Below are positions 22,196 through 34,942 of a stretch of DNA of 64,000 nt, in pieces. How positions within the stretch are numbered: the stretch's first letter is position 1; each line of letters opens with the position of its first letter. The stretch is from assembly GCA_015179045.1 (NCBI GenBank), contig WHUZ01000038.1, positions 496,001 to 560,000 of the forward strand, written 5' to 3'. Below the pieces are notes generated by a model that worked only from the letters and a program-made list of their open reading frames with translations, ran no database searches and was not told the DNA's origin. The stretch is from Kalaharituber pfeilii (taxonomy: Eukaryota > Ascomycota > Pezizomycetes > Pezizales > Pezizaceae). The position numbers were made by a program, and so were the translations under genes.

Positions 22196-25100
22196 TCAGA
22201 AAGCGAGATGCTCCCCCGTTTGCACCTCCCCACACCTGCACCTATCCGATTCCGCCACCCCTAGCTTCTTCAACCACCTAGCACACCTTCCTCGCTCCAG
22301 TCGCACTGCAGTGAAGTTTGATGTCGCCATCCTACTCCACTCCATGACCTTTCCTCCTCCAAAGCCCTCCACTTCTCTCTTCTCCTTCCTCCACGCCTTC
22401 ACCCTCTGGCGCACCCCGCTTCCGGTGGCCACCTCCTTTCCCTGCATCACCGTCCCCTTTTTTGCCCACTCATCCGCCTTCTCGTTGCCTGCGATTCCGA
22501 TATGAGCTTTTACCCACAACAGTTTCGCATTCCCCCCCTTCTTCTTTCTCCTCGCCACTGCATTCACCACCCTTCTCACATCCTCCGTCTTTCCCTTTCC
22601 CTCCCTGCCTGCCTTCTGAATCGCCATGACAGCAGCTTCAGAATCTAAGCAAACCAGGACCGGTACCTCCGGTACACTCTCCAGCGCCCTTCTCACCCCT
22701 CTCACCTCCCCGTCAAAAACCGTCGCCGTTCTCCCTACTACCTCCGCCACCACCGCTGATCTCCCCCACACCCCCGCCCCCACCTTGCTGTCCTCGACCT
22801 TACTACCATCCGAGAAGAGAACCGCTCTCCCTCTTCCGGCTTCCTCAACCGAGGTCTCCCACTCATCTCTCCCTCCCCCTTTCTACCTAGCCTCTCTGCG
22901 CACTCCACTTTCACCTTCTCACACTCTCCTCCCCATGAGATCTCCTCGCCCTCCTCCGAGAACCTTGACCACTGCCCCTGCCAGCGGTCCAAAACGCTTT
23001 CATATCCATCCCCCTCTTCCAGGGCCCACTGCACCCCCCAGTCCTTCCAGTTTCTCATCCCCTCCTCCTTCTCCTCATTCCCTCTCCTGAAATCTCCTGT
23101 GCATAGTTCTGCAAGCTCCGATGGCACCTCCACTTCCCGAACCATCGCCCTTGCCTGTGCTGCGTCCAGGATCACCTCCACCCCCTCCACTCCGCACACT
23201 GCGTTCACCCCCTCTACCCCTGTGCTTCTCCCCCCTCCAGCTGCCTTCTTTAATGCTTGCAGCTGTACTCTCTCCATTTCTCTTCTCCATTCCTTCTGTC
23301 CTCTCCAACCTATCTCACTACCCCACATGGCCACCGCTCTAATCATGCCCGTATAAATCTGTCTCCAGCTCCTCGGGCTTATTCCCCAATCCCTATTTCC
23401 CAACCCCGCTAGTGCTCCGGTTAACCTTCTTGCTCTGCTGACTCTGTTTTTTCCAGTGTGCCGTGAAGGTCAAATTCTCATCAAAGATGACCCCCAGCCA
23501 TTTCAGAAACTCCCCCTCCTTCTTCTGCCTCTTTCCTACGCCAAACGTTATCATCTCCCACTTCGACTCTTCCAGTGGGATCTGATCCTCCTCTGCCACC
23601 TCCTTCAACTCCTTTTTTACCTTCTCTCTCAGCCTCCCCATATCCCAATAGCCATGCCAGTCTAGGACCGTTACAGCTATATCATCCACATATGATGGAG
23701 CCTCTACTTCTACTCCTGTTGCTACCCCCCTGACTCTCCTCTCAATGTTCTCCATTGTTGGTGCCATGAATATCAGGAAGAGCACCGGTGATAGGGGGGA
23801 CCCTTGTGGGACCCCCACATTTGCTCTTCCTCTCCCTCTCTCTCTTCCATCCCACTCTACACTAAATTCTCTCATCCCCATGAAGTCCTCCAGCCACTCC
23901 CTCTTCCTTCTTACCTCCTCGCTCCCCTTTTCTTCTACTCTCCTCAGCACCACCTCCTTTCTGACAATATTGAAACCCCCCCTTTACATCCGCCGTAACC
24001 CATGCTACTCCCCCCCCTCTATGCAGGCACCTTTGTGTCTTTGTTACTGCCCTTGCCATTGCCTGCACTGCATTCCTCCCCTTCCTAGTTCCCAGCTGCA
24101 GTCTATGGAAAAGTCCAGTCTCCTTCTGAAGCCTGTTTGCCATGACTTTCTCCCCGATCTTCCCTATGCAGTTGATCAGGTTGATTGGTCTCCAAGCCTT
24201 CGTCGTTTTGATATCCTTGCCTGGCTTTGGTATCATGACGACCTTCATCTCCTTCCACTCTCTGGGTGTTGAGTTCTGGATCCACTTCTCTGCAATTTCA
24301 CCTACCAGCTGGTCTCCCAATGGCGTCTTCAATGCCGCTTTAATGAGGCGGTACCCGATTCCATCCGGACCTGGTGCTGACGTGTTCTTTGTTCTTAAGG
24401 CCTCTCTCACCTCTCTCTCCACTCTCCTTCTCTCCTCCTCGCTCACGTCCCGCCTGCCTCTCTCCTTTTCTCTCCCAACCTCCTCCCTCCCCTCCTCTTC
24501 TTCAAAGGCAAAATTTCTCTTTACTAATGCTTCTGCCTTCTCTGAGTCTCCCACCAGCTCTTTCCCCTCGTCATCTGTAAGAGTCCCCATCTTATCTCCT
24601 CTCCCAAAGGTGTCCTTTGCTACTCTCACTAACCTCCACGGATCGCTGATCCCCTCCTCCTCTATGAAATCTCTCCAGCACCTTCTCTTCTCTTCTCGGA
24701 TTTTCCACTTCATCTTCCGCACCGCCGCCTTCCAGCCCCTCACTCTCTCCTCATTTTCCAATCTTGCACGAGCTCCTACTCCTCCCCTTGCAAGCCTGTT
24801 CACCTCCTTTCTTAACTCTTCAATCTCCTCACTCCACCACTTCTTGCTCCTTCCGCTTACTCGTACCTTCTTCTCTAGTAACTTTTTCCATCTCTTGAGC
24901 TTCTGGTACGCTTCCCCTTCACCTATTCTCTCTATCCACTTCTTTTTCTCCTGCTCACCCCACTCCCCATTCAACCCCTCTACCTCCTTCTCCATCCGAT
25001 CCCAATCTATACGTACCCTCTCCTCTTCCCTTTTCTCTCTCTCCTTCTCCTCAAACTCTACCACCAGTGCTGAGTGATCCGAGCCTAGATTCAGGTACTC

Positions 25101-25683
25101 CACTTCTACTCCATTCACCCCTCGGTACCATACCAGATCTATTCTTGACTCCCTCAGTCTCCCTTCTACCTCTCTCCTCCATGTCCCTACTCTCTCACCT
25201 GCTAGGCTAAAACCTGCCTGCTCCATTCGCTCTCTTAGAATCCTCCCTCTGCTATTCTCCCCCGTCCCTTCCAAGCTCCACATCTCACTGTGTGCATTCC
25301 AGTCTCCTAGCAGTACGCAGTTTCCTTCTACCTCCAGAACCTTCTCCAGCCATCCTTCGAATTCTTCCCCTTTCCAGTTTCCATCCACATATACCCCCCC
25401 TACCCACACCTCCCCCTACTCTACCCCAAGCTACATTACTATCCCCCCTTCATTCAATCCCGTGCCTCCCCTTCTTTTCCCAGCCAACCACCCCTCTCTT
25501 CTCTCCTACTTCTCCTATCCTTTCCAGACTTGGGTGGGAACTTGTCTTCCACTCACCTCCTACCCTTGTCTTCCACCCCTCCGCTTCCCATCCCAGCTCC
25601 CACTGTTCTTTGAAAATATTCTCCCTCCATATATGCCCCACTACCGAGCTCCCCCCAACGTTCAGGTATCCTACCTTTACCAT
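22196..25683 (-). pseudogene. LINE 1 ORF2: APE endonuclease, RT, RNase H (frameshifted)
   Basis: Start MVKVGYLNVGG at 25,683, overlapping the end of ORF1 by 7 nt. Endonuclease motifs are GDWNAHSEMW, RIDLVW and SDHSALVV. RT motifs are SAPGPDGIGYRLI, MIPKPGKD, GVPQGSPLSPVLF and SYVDDIAV. RNase H has CLDSEAAV and WVKAHIGIAGNEKADEWA. A C-terminal zinc-binding CRCGEV..GEH follows. The frame changes at about 25,430, 23,950, 23,400 and 22,780. It is a rather complete protein apart from these breaks. Confidence 0.9.
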
Positions 25684-28632
25684 AATGCTTCAGGTACCCC
25701 ACTGCTCTCAGCCTCCCAATCCCCTTGAGGCGCCTTTCCCAAGATATCTCCTAATATAACCATAGGGCGATGCTTTGAACCCTCCATATCATTTCTCTCA
25801 TCTACTTCCATGCTCCCCTCTCTTCTGCGCTTCAGAAAGCCTCCCAGTCCTGCTGCTGCCAGCTCTTCATCCCAGTCTGTTGTCAGAGCTCCGGAAAAAG
25901 CTACTACCTTTGACTTCGGCTCTGGTACCTTAGTTTCAACTGCCTTCTCTTTACCCTTCCCTTCTGCCACTGCCACTCTTTCTATATCCAACTTCACCTC
26001 CTTCGTACTCCTTTCCATCTCCTTTCTCTCTAGTATATCCTCTACCCTCTCTCTCTTTTGACTCTGGTTCGGCATGACTGGCTTTTGGTCTCGCTGCATA
26101 CTCTTGCAATATGCCCCCATTGTCCGCATGCATAACATGCCATCTGCCCCTTTTGGAATCTACACTCTCTGGCCAAGTGCCCTCGCTTTCCACACTTGAA
26201 ACACCCACCTGCTTGACTCCCCTGCGTCGACTGCTGGGTGTTAACAATCTGAACCTCCGCTGTTTGAGTTCCCTGCCGTTGCTGGACCCCTTGTATTTGC
26301 TGTTGTAGCCGCTGCTGTTGTTGCGGTTGCTGTTGGCTAACTCCCTCCTTATTCCCTGCTGCTGCTGCCATGTTTGCATATGATACCCTCCCCTCTCCTT
26401 GCATATACACCCCTGGCTTATATCTCTCTACTATCTTTCTCACTCCCCGCCACATTAAACCCTTCTTCAAAACCTTTGCCGCCTCCTCCAAGTTCTGTAC
26501 CTCAAACTTTAATTGTGAAACCCGTGGGGACCCATCGGAGGAGCGATTCCAAACCGGACCGGGGGTCTTGATCCGAATTTAACATCCGGATTTTCCTCCC
26601 TCAGCTTTGCTCGCATAATTCCCTCATCCCCTCTCCCTTCCTCATAGTCTGCCCCCTTCATCACTAATGTTACTGCCTCCTTATTATGGACCTCTACCCT
26701 CACCAGGTCCTCTCCAAAAGATCAGCTTCATCCATGCTCCAAACTTCTCCAATACCTCTTTTGGCTTTTCATCCTCTCGGATATCTACCAACAACCATGT
26801 TCTCTCAAACTTAGACACTGCCGGATCCCTTGCTACCCTTGACACCTTCCACCCCCCCTCTCCTTCCGCCTTCTTACTTGCCTCCCATAATGTCTCGCAC
26901 CTCTTCAGCAAAATATCCCTCTCCTCGAGCCCCTCCTTACCGTATGGTACTGGCTTCACATGTACAGTTCTAATTGTTCTCTTCCACAACTTCTTTCCCC
27001 TTACAATAGTCCAGTTCTCTCCCTCAATTCTCTTTTCTGCCTCCTGCTTCGCTGCCTCTGCCTCCTCTCTAGCTCTCCTATCTTTTTCTTCCAGTGCCCT
27101 CACCTCCTCCTGTGTTGCTGCTGGACTCTCCATGATCTCAAGCACTTCCTTCAGAACTTTCGCTCTCTCCACTACCTTTGCTCTCTCAGCAGCCTCCTTT
27201 CGCTTGCTCTCCTCTTCAGCCGCCTTTCTTCTTTCTTCTTCTCTTTTCTCCCTCTTGATCTTCTCCTCCTGCATCTTCCTCACCTCCCTTAACTCCGCCT
27301 CCCGCTTTCTCTTCTTCTCCTTCTCCTCCTTTTCTCTTTTTCTCCTTTCCTTTTCTCTCTCCAACTCTCTTTCTTCTTTTGCTGATGCTAGCCCCATTGC
27401 CGTATGCACCTCCAAAATCATTGTCTCCATCCTCCCTACCCTTTTTTCCAGTTCGCTTTCCTTCTTCTTCTCCCAATCCCCCCATGCTGCTCTCATTGCC
27501 TTTTTCCAGCTCTCTACTTCCTCTCCTGTAACCTTCGTCTCTCGGTAGTAAGTCACACACTCTTTTTCCGCCAGCCTTCTTTTCATCTTCTTCCACCCTT
27601 CTGCAAACATTTCACTTCCTAGCAAACCCACCACTGCCATCCATACCTCCGCAGCTCTCCTTTCCCCTTTCTTCTCCTTCTTCTCCCTCAGCTCTTCGGA
27701 CTTCTCATCTATTACTCGTGCCGCATGTATAAGTGCAAGAATTTGCTTCTCCTCCTCCGGCAGATCCTCCTCCTCCTCCTGCTCTCCCTCCTCCTCCTCC
27801 TCCTCCTCTTCTTCTCCACCACTTTCTACCTCACTCCCCCCCCCATTACCTCATCTACCCCCTCTACTATATGTTCTTGCTGCTTCTCTTTCTTCTTCTC
27901 TTCTCCTTCCCCCCTCTCTTCTCCACTCCTTTCCTCCTTTTCTTCTACTATTGTTACTAGTCCTGGTACTGGCTGTTCATACTCCGGCTGTGTATCCTGC
28001 ATTTCTTGCATTGCCGCTTCCATAGCCCCCTCTCCCGTTCCCCTTCCTCTCCCCTCACATGGTGATCTTTCTCTTCTCTCTTCTCTTCTTCCCCATGCCA
28101 TCATTACTCTCGTAACTCTAGGAGTTACCTGTTGCTTCTCAAAAACTACAATATTACCTTTCCTTACTGTAATGCACTCTCTGGTTGCATTCTCCAGTAC
28201 TTCCACCGTCTCTCTCTGTACCGCGATCCCCTCTTCCCCTTCCACATACCGCCTGAAAATAGCAGCATCTGGACCCCACAATCTCACCACCTCCGCTACC
28301 TTCTCGAGGTCTGTTAGCTCTTCTGTATCTACCCACATTACCTCCGGTGTTCCTCTTGCCAATGCTGCCTCCACAGCATCTTTTCTCATCTCCTCTATCA
28401 TATCTAACTGTCCATCATATTCTCCTCCCTTCTTCCATGCCCTTTCTATCCTTTCCTTGACTGTAATAATATCTCCCTCTTCTAGCCGTGCCAGCCACCA
28501 GTTCTTCGTCTCCCAGGTGTGGATATCCTTTACTCCCCACACACAGTTTCTGTCCATAACATATACCGCCCCTGTCCAGCCGTCCCCCACTGGTCCTAAG
28601 AATTCCATCCCCTGTACTGCTTCTCCCGACAT
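25677..28632 (-). pseudogene. LINE 1 ORF1: coiled coil and CCHC knuckles (frameshifted)
   Basis: Starts MSGEAVQGMEFLG at 28,632. A long E/K/R-rich coiled coil lies at about 27,600-27,000. An RNA-binding-like segment (WLLVDIREDEKPKEVLEKF) is followed by a Q-rich stretch. Two CCHC knuckles are CFKCGKRGHLAREC and CYACGQWGHIARVC. The tail ends PEALW at 25,677. Frames shift near 27,700, 26,600 and 26,100. The family role is coating LINE RNA; Tad1-clade ORF1 has similar knuckles. Confidence 0.85.
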
Positions 28633-29050
28633 TCTTTCTGCTTCCTTGACTTATTTCCGTTTCTGAAACCTGCCGCTTGTATCACTACCTTATATGGTAT
28701 GTCACCGCTGATCGCGCCTTGCTGTATTCGGCAGGTATTGCCTGTTCTTAGCCGCTATTCCCTTTCAGGTTTAAATCAATAGGTCAGTCCACACCACCGG
28801 GGCTATGCTAGCACCAATTAGATGTAACTGCCCCTATTCCTCAAAATTGTGTGGGGACTCTTCAGAAAGACTCTGAAAACTTGACCTTGGGAAAACGACT
28901 CGCAATCTTCTGAATTCTGTACAATGAAGGTGATATTCTTTCTCGGGCGGTCCCGAGCTTCGCTTTGGTGTAACTTACGTCTTCTGGATGTGCCCGGAAG
29001 GTTGTCTTCTTCCAGGCGCTCGTTCTGTAGAAGTAGTTGTCGGTGAAGTG
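28633..29050 (-). promoter_or_regulatory. 5' untranslated region of LINE 1
   Basis: Non-coding stretch between the target duplication and the ORF1 start. As for other non-LTR elements, an internal promoter is expected here, but I see no recognisable boxes. A short minus-strand ORF (28,862-29,050) runs through it without known motifs. Confidence 0.55.
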
Positions 29051-29926
29051 ATGGAGTTTCCTTGTCATGCACATCAGCCGCATTATTAGTTGTGCTCCAT
29101 CCCGCCCATCTATAGTTCCTTTAAAAATGGTTTTTGGATTCGTTTGTTGCAATTTCGCGCATTTCACACAGTTGAATCTTCCGATGGATATTTATGTGGA
29201 ACTAAATCACTCACCAAAGTTAATGTGAATTTAGCATCCTAAAGGTAGCTAGCCGTCCGGGTCCATCTGCGGGCGATGCTGGTAGTAGTAATTAGGCCCC
29301 TTGGTAGACTTTGTGCCGTGCTTCTAGACTTGGTGATAAATGGTAGGGGCGGTAGTGACACGAAGCTACGCAGAACGCTATTACGCAAAATCTGCGCACG
29401 GAAAGCATACGCAACCTCTAGTCAAAAAACAAAGTTTTGAAGAAATAAAATTAACCATGAAAATGAAATAAAAAATAAAAAATAAAATATCACCGGCAAG
29501 TATTAGAATAGCAAAACGGAGCTACCTAGTACTGTAGTGCTCAAAAAAATGCGAGGATATTGCTGGTTCAGTACTACAAGTAACTTCTACTTGGTACGAT
29601 TTCAGCGATTTATTGGGAATCTGAACTTCGGGGTATACGTTCAGGACGAGAAAAACAGAAATTATATGTATCGGGGAAATGCAAGATAATGCGGGTTTTG
29701 AAAATTGAGGTCCTGGCAAAATATAGTATGCTCCGGTGCGACGGAATCGACGGCGCGTAGAGATAAGGGCGGCGATACCATATGAATATAGATCTTCTGT
29801 ACTATAGCACATACAATCAACAACTTTCTCTTCTCGCACCTACGCTTTCGCACTCGCACTCGCATTTGGTCGTACGTTCGTTCCTCCAGATCTCACCGCT
29901 CCGGTCCATCGAAAGGCAGTAGTGGA

Positions 29927-29988
29927 GTCCTGCCATGGCGAACGGCTGCAAGCGGGGTCACGTGAAAGGAAAAAAAAAAAAAAAAAGA
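29927..29988 (+). mobile_element. Ultra-short hairpin retroposon, type A, 62 bp (copy 2)
   Basis: Target duplication CAGTAGTGGA at 29,917-29,926 and 29,989-29,998. Insert: GTCCTGCCATGGCGAACGGC, TGCAAGCGGGGTCACGTGAA, AGG and poly(A). Shared with copy 3 (60,711) and absent from copy 1 (GGCAATAGTGGATAC at about 1,431). It therefore groups copies 2 and 3. Confidence 0.9.
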
Positions 29989-31155
29989 CAGTAGTGGATA
30001 CTATCTGTCTGTCTTACACCGGGTACCTTATTGCAATCGGAGCCGATTGACCCGTCGCAGGTCTATCGATAACCCTGGGGTTGCTCTTTCTGCGTTTAGC
30101 GAAGGAAGTGCCGCATCGATGTGGCATGCATCTTCATACCGAGGGTGGTGACCTGCCTCACTAGAGTTAGCTTGGGGGTTAAGTTTAACATGTGCAGTGA
30201 TATAATTTGTTTTTTTGCGCCCATTGAATTCTCGAGTACTTTTTGCCTTCGCCATTTGCCTGAATAATTGTATCGAACATTCCTTAGAACATGTCGACGG
30301 AGATATAGTTAGCAAATGGAGATATTCAATGTCTATAGAGGCCTGTACTTACTTTACTTCAATATGAAGGGTTGGTCATGTGAAATCCTAATCCGAAGTC
30401 ACGCCTGCAACTGTATTCCAATGGAAAATTGCAGCAATTGCAGAGCATTCCATATGCAACACTTGTGTTGTAAGCTGATAATGCTGGAGTCTGAATCGAT
30501 GCCAATACTTGGTGGATATGGTGGGGATAGTGAGAGCTCAAAGCATGGATGGCATGGATAATATGGTAGTGCGTCTTGGCAAGACTGAACCCGGGCTGAG
30601 TCAGCTGTCAAGAGGCTATGAAACGAGAAAAAACGTGTAAATTTGCACGGCAACATCAAGGTCACCGACCAAGAACAGCAAACAACAAGGAACAACAAAT
30701 TCACATACAGTGCGTTGTTCCCCTGATGCTACCTCATACTCCAATATCCTGGTACTTTCATCTTACTAATCAGCAGTCAGTACATTATAGCACCTGCAAA
30801 ATCACCTTTCGTCGAGGGCAAGATGGAGCGGAATGATCAGATTGGCTCGCAGCGTCAACGGAACCATGGAGAACTTTTGTGTTATTCTTAAAATCGACCA
30901 CCATATCTCACCGCAGCCCACGCGGTGGTATACGGACAATGATATGAAAAACAGGATTAATCGCCAAATATCCAATCTCTATTGCCCTCAATCGAATGGT
31001 AGGGTGGAAGAGCTGGCGCAAAGGTTCAAGTGCCGCCTCAAACGGTGCATCATAATCAGGGTGAGCGCGTGCAAGGAATTGACGATCAGCTGATCCTTAT
31101 TGGTCTCCCCTGGTATCGGCAGCAATTTATGCGTATAGATCAATTCCGCAGTCTT

Positions 31156-31214
31156 CCCTGCCATAGGCTGGTAGCCTGTATGCGGGGTTACTTGACCAAA
31201 AAAAAAAAAAAAAT
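31156..31214 (+). mobile_element. Ultra-short hairpin retroposon, type C (copy 2)
   Basis: CCCTGCCATAGGCTGGTAGC, CTGTATGCGGGG, TTACTTGACC and 17 A. Outer stem CCCTGC/GCGGGG, inner stem AGGCT/AGCCT with loop GGT. Diverged target duplication TTCCGCAGTCT/TTTCGCAATCT. Confidence 0.8.
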
Positions 31215-31649
31215 TTCGCAATCTAATTTGCATGTTTCTCCGGCTATTATGTTGTACGGTTGAGAATTGCGTCTCCCTTCAAACATGCAGTTTTTGTGCA
31301 ACGTCCTCAGGTGCAGGATTCCACCGCGGTTCTACAACGATTGAGATTCCTTACGGAGGTGACTCCGACCCTCCGCGCAAACCCTGCTCCACCATCCAGA
31401 AGTCGCCTATTCTGCCGGGAATTGAGCGCGTTAAACTTAGGCAAACGACGTTGATACTATTCCTTCGTTGACGAAGTAGCCGAAGTACTCCATCTACATA
31501 CATACAGAGCATGAGGTTGCTTTTGGGCCTGTATTCCGCTCAATTGTGGGATATCCGACAGTGTAAGTCAGCTCCGGTTCATGTCCGACCGGACATGACT
31601 GCAAATTTCTAAAAGTGTCTGGGTTGTGGTCAACCAGGAATGGAGAGTC

Positions 31650-31692
31650 TTTTTTATCATTACTCGCATGCCGTCCTATGGGCTCGGGAAAG
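31650..31692 (-). mobile_element. Type B LINE 3' tail (copy 2)
   Basis: Orthologue of 3,218-3,260: six T, then TATCATTACTCGCATGCCGT, but the 5' half of the hairpin has drifted (CTCGGGAAAGG). Confidence 0.5.
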
Positions 31693-31888
31693 GCTAAATA
31701 GGAAACTAATGAAATAACACCAAAAAGGATAACGATTAAAACTCCAGGACTCCCGCTCCGGGACGGGAGATCCCCCGCGGAAAAAGAAAGAAAGAACCTC
31801 GCACACAAGTTGCCTTCTCACCTATCCACCCACCCCATCAATTCCAACAGCGGGTCCCCGCATCCCTCTCTCGCCTTCGGTTTTACTA

Positions 31889-31938
31889 TTTTTTTTTTTG
31901 TTCACGTAACCCCACACCCCTTTACTAGCCGGAGGCAG
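31889..31938 (-). mobile_element. Ultra-short hairpin retroposon, type D (copy 2)
   Basis: Orthologue of 3,447-3,500. T-tract, GTTCACGTAACCCCACACCC and CCGGAGGCAG. Confidence 0.55.
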
Positions 31939-32042
31939 GTCCGGGTTGTGGGCCAGATCAACCATGCTGCCTAGCTGTCTACCTATCTACATGACTTCGC
32001 CGTGGCTGCAGATAAACAAAGAGAAGACTGTGAGCAGGTCAA

Positions 32043-32082
32043 TTTTTTTTTTTTTTTTTTTTTATTTCATTACTCGCATACC
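32043..32082 (-). mobile_element. 5'-truncated type B retroposon, 40 bp
   Basis: Perfect 13-bp target duplication GTGAGCAGGTCAA at 32,030-32,042 and 32,083-32,095. The insert is only poly(T) plus ATTTCATTACTCGCATACC, i.e. the 3' half of the type B hairpin. Empty sites exist in copy 1 (about 3,600) and copy 3 (about 62,890). Confidence 0.88.
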
Positions 32083-33891
32083 GTGAGCAGGTCAAGCATT
32101 AGTAACACCATGGGTTCTTACTCAGTATCCATGGCGTCTCCCCAACCATATCCGCCAACCCCGCGTTCCCCGGACCCTTTCCCTTATACCTCCTTCTGCT
32201 TCACGAAAGTACCAAACTCCTGGACGGACTGGAGGTACGCATACTGTTATATCCACCACGCAGCATGTGACAAGATGGAGCAGACGAATGGCCTTTGAGA
32301 AAGCTGGGAGTGTGGAGGAATTGGCGGAACTGGACAGCAGCAAGAAGAAAGAGGCAAACGCAGCCCCACGATGCAATAGCAGAGTGTGCTGGCTCGAGTT
32401 GAAAGTGAATTTTATTGGGGTGCCCTCCAGCCGGTCATCCTCAACTGACCATCGGTATTTACGAGTGTTGCCAAGCAGGCGGTTGCAGGGGTCTCGCGGG
32501 CGTCGGATAGGAAGATGACCACCTGGTTCCTAGGACTTATGGGCTTTGTTGTAACCAAAGGAGGAATTGATTTCTTTTCCGATGATAATCGCAATGCTTA
32601 GTGGACGATCCAACAATGTGTACATTGGTAGGTCTTGAGCTCGTTGATGAATCCAACAACGTTGAAGCTGATTGAAAATGATCACATAGTTGGGTTGTTA
32701 ACGGCATAAATGTTCATGGATTCGGGCTGATTATATATATGATGGGGTTATCACGGATTGCTTCACATTTTTAATCATTGCAATGCAATAGAGTTTTCTT
32801 CATACAGAAACATAATTGTTATGATTACGGTTATTGCTGGCAGGACATCTTATTCTTTGGCGTTTCTGGAAATAAATGGTGGTGATCGGGTTTGGGAATG
32901 ATATTATTGGTGGGAGTGAAGGTCCCGGCCATTCCTCCCAAATTACACCTTGGACGGGGCCAAGAAACACTGGCAAGCATGACATTTCACAGGGTTTGTT
33001 ACCCTCAGCTGCTGCTTGTGCGTGCTGTTCGACCAACTCTAGGGATCACGGCGCAATCTCATACGCATTTCGCGGTTACCCCGAGATGGGAAATCTCTAC
33101 GGGACGAGGTGCGCCAAGAAGGAAGCAATGGGGAGGTCGGCGAGGCTTACCAGATCCTGCCCGCCTTTTCCCTGAACAGTTACCCTCAAAACCTCAAGTA
33201 TAATGGAAATTCTGTCTTGTTGTGGAAATCTTCAGACTTGTTAGAACAACTAATATAAGTGGATACTTCTAAAGATCTGAATAGATACCAGCGAGTGTTT
33301 ATTTCTACTATAGTAGAATTTCTATACGTACATAAATATTGTTCATTACAAGCGATTAAGATTAAACTCTTTTAGGTCTATAAAATATTATTACATTAAA
33401 AACTTCGGAAGCAGTAATACCAGAACAAGGCCGTAACTCAGTATAAGAAAAAATAAGTTGAACTATTCTAGTGCTCTCTGCAACGCTCGATAATATTCAG
33501 AATTAATGGGAATCCGTTGTAGCTATGTAAGTTCTATATAATAGGAAGTTACTAATTAAGACATAAAATTAACATATTGTAAGGAGATATGCTTTGATCC
33601 AGGCGGAACGCTTCACTTCTGCCTATGGAAACAGAATTCTATGAAGTGAAAGAAGAAAAGGAAAAAACGAAGAAGAAGCAGTAAATTTTAATATTGTTGA
33701 TATAGTATTCTCCCATAGCTCCCATATGTACCATCTGAGAAGAGAGTGGCAAGGAATGCAAACTGCCTTGAAGGCCGGGCGTTATTGTTCGATGCTCAAA
33801 TTAAAAATGACAATTACAGAGGCTCGGAATTTCAACCGCCAGAAGTGCACACTACCTCACTCAGAGGGTATCATACGTTCAGAGGGGTAAG

Positions 33892-33918
33892 CACATGCGT
33901 GTAATGGTATAAAAAAAA
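33892..33918 (+). mobile_element. Possible 27-bp type B retroposon fragment
   Basis: CACATGCGTGTAATGGTATA plus A-tract between two copies of AGGGGTAAG (33,883-33,891 and 33,919-33,927). It resembles the last 20 nt of the type B hairpin. Copy 1 has an extra short tandem unit here, so a simple filled/empty comparison is not possible. Confidence 0.5.
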
Positions 33919-34057
33919 AGGGGTAAGGATCAGGAACCTTTGGATCCCATGACGCTGAAAGTACGATTCCAGAGAATAGAGTTAATGCCAAAGTCTCGGC
34001 GAACTGCGCCATTAACTCTAGGCATGCTTCCACCTATGCATCGAAAGATAACTCTTT

Positions 34058-34462
34058 CTAAATAGATCAGAACGGAATGATGTGAGCGAAAACAGAGCCT
34101 CCTTCCGCGCCACGGACGGCTTCAGGGTAATGCGATAGCAAATTTGTAAACGGTACTTCCCACATGAAATAAATTATGTTCACCATGAATAATTTGTGAA
34201 TCTCACGAAATAGCGTTCTTCCTTGTAAGAAAGGCAAAATTATCTCTGAGATAACAACATTGAAAATTTAAATTTCTGGTTAAGGAGTCCCAATTCAAGT
34301 TTGACAAAATAGCTATCGCAAGCGCGAGCGGAGACCATTCTCCCAAATCAAGGTCACATAGCTGCCTTGTTGCTGTGAAAGGAAAAAAAATGATCTCGTA
34401 CCCAACCGCCCTAGCCGCGTACTCGGTGTCTAATGATTAGTTGGGAGAAGAAACGAGTGCAT
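34058..34462. other. Intergenic stretch after unit copy 2, nothing recognised
   Basis: Homology to copy 1 ends near 34,057. Only short ORFs follow, with no repeats or motifs that I can support. Confidence 0.5.
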
Positions 34463-34534
34463 TTTTTTTTTTTTGTAGGGGGGGGGGGTGGTCGCGTAAC
34501 TCCGCATACAGGCTACCGGCCTATGGCAGGGAAA
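34463..34534 (-). mobile_element. Ultra-short hairpin retroposon, type C, 72 bp
   Basis: On the minus strand: CCCTGCCATAGGCCGGTAGC, CTGTATGCGGAG, TTACGCGACC, a C-tract and poly(A). Approximate target duplication AAACGAGTGCAT/AAACGAAAGCAT. Inner stem AGGCC/AGCCT-like with loop GGT. Confidence 0.75.
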
Positions 34535-34615
34535 AAACGAAAGCATGAAATCAGGAACTTATTTCAACCGCAGAAATGACAATCAAACAAGCTTTGATTG
34601 CAACCGGTTGGATTC

Positions 34616-34679
34616 GCCCTGCCTTGGCGAACAGCTGCATGCGGGGTCACGTGAAAAAAAAAAAAAAAAAAAAAAGGCC
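34616..34679 (+). mobile_element. Ultra-short hairpin retroposon, type A, 64 bp
   Basis: GCCCTGCCTTGGCGAACAGC, TGCATGCGGGGTCACGTGA and about 21 A, flanked by TTGGATTC (34,608-34,615 and 34,680-34,687). Confidence 0.82.
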
Positions 34680-34942
34680 TTGGATTCCGTCATCATGGTA
34701 AGTAAACAACAGGGCACTGGGCGCTCCATCTCGTGTTCAGATATGAAGTTAGTCAGATTTGAGGACTATGATAGTCCGCAAACACATAAATGAAAAATTA
34801 AGTCCCCAATTGTAGTTGCCGAAACCATGGGTATCCAATTATCAAGCCTCCATTCGACCCCACGAACGATAAGGGCATGGTGCTCCTACATCTTCATCCG
34901 CATTGCGGCGTACACCTCTAAGACTCTTCTTCCCTTGCCCTC

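Larger units (their letters stand above)
21017..29050 (-). mobile_element. Full-length LINE (Tad1-like), 8.03 kb including a nested element
   Basis: Perfect 13-bp target duplication ATGGAGTTTCCTT at 21,004-21,016 and 29,051-29,063. Copies 1 and 3 carry the empty site at about 573-590 and 59,816. The order on the minus strand is 5'UTR, ORF1 with CCHC knuckles, ORF2 with APE endonuclease, RT and RNase H, 3'UTR, type A hairpin and poly(A). The nested TA element 21,137-21,992 accounts for 856 bp. Both ORFs carry frameshifts, so this copy is probably dead unless these are sequencing errors. Confidence 0.92.
13710..34057. repeat. Paralogous NACHT-ankyrin unit, copy 2
   Basis: Left edge GATAATATTACACTAC matches AATAATATTGCACTAC at 55,354. 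Right edge is CTTTCTAAAT, matching the copy-1 end near 8,685. The unit holds the gene 14,003-20,167, its upstream flank, and one 8.03-kb LINE inserted after duplication. Without that LINE the unit is about 12.3 kb. Direct orientation relative to copies 1 and 3. Confidence 0.8.
29051..34057. repeat. Flank of unit copy 2, part after LINE insertion
   Basis: Continues the alignment with 578-8,693 of copy 1 (minus that copy's 3.1-kb insertion) and 59,819-64,000 of copy 3. ORFs of 60-105 codons recur in all copies only because the DNA is duplicated. One of them, MGSYSVSMASPQPYPPTPRS at 32,110-32,298, is W/Y/P-rich and is interrupted by a stop in copy 1. It could be an exon relic, but no family was recognised. 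Confidence 0.7.

Noticed and set aside
22311..27622. Plus-strand ORFs rich in Pro/Ser/Leu
   Set aside because: Antisense of the E/K/R-rich LINE ORFs; composition is the mirror of the coding strand.
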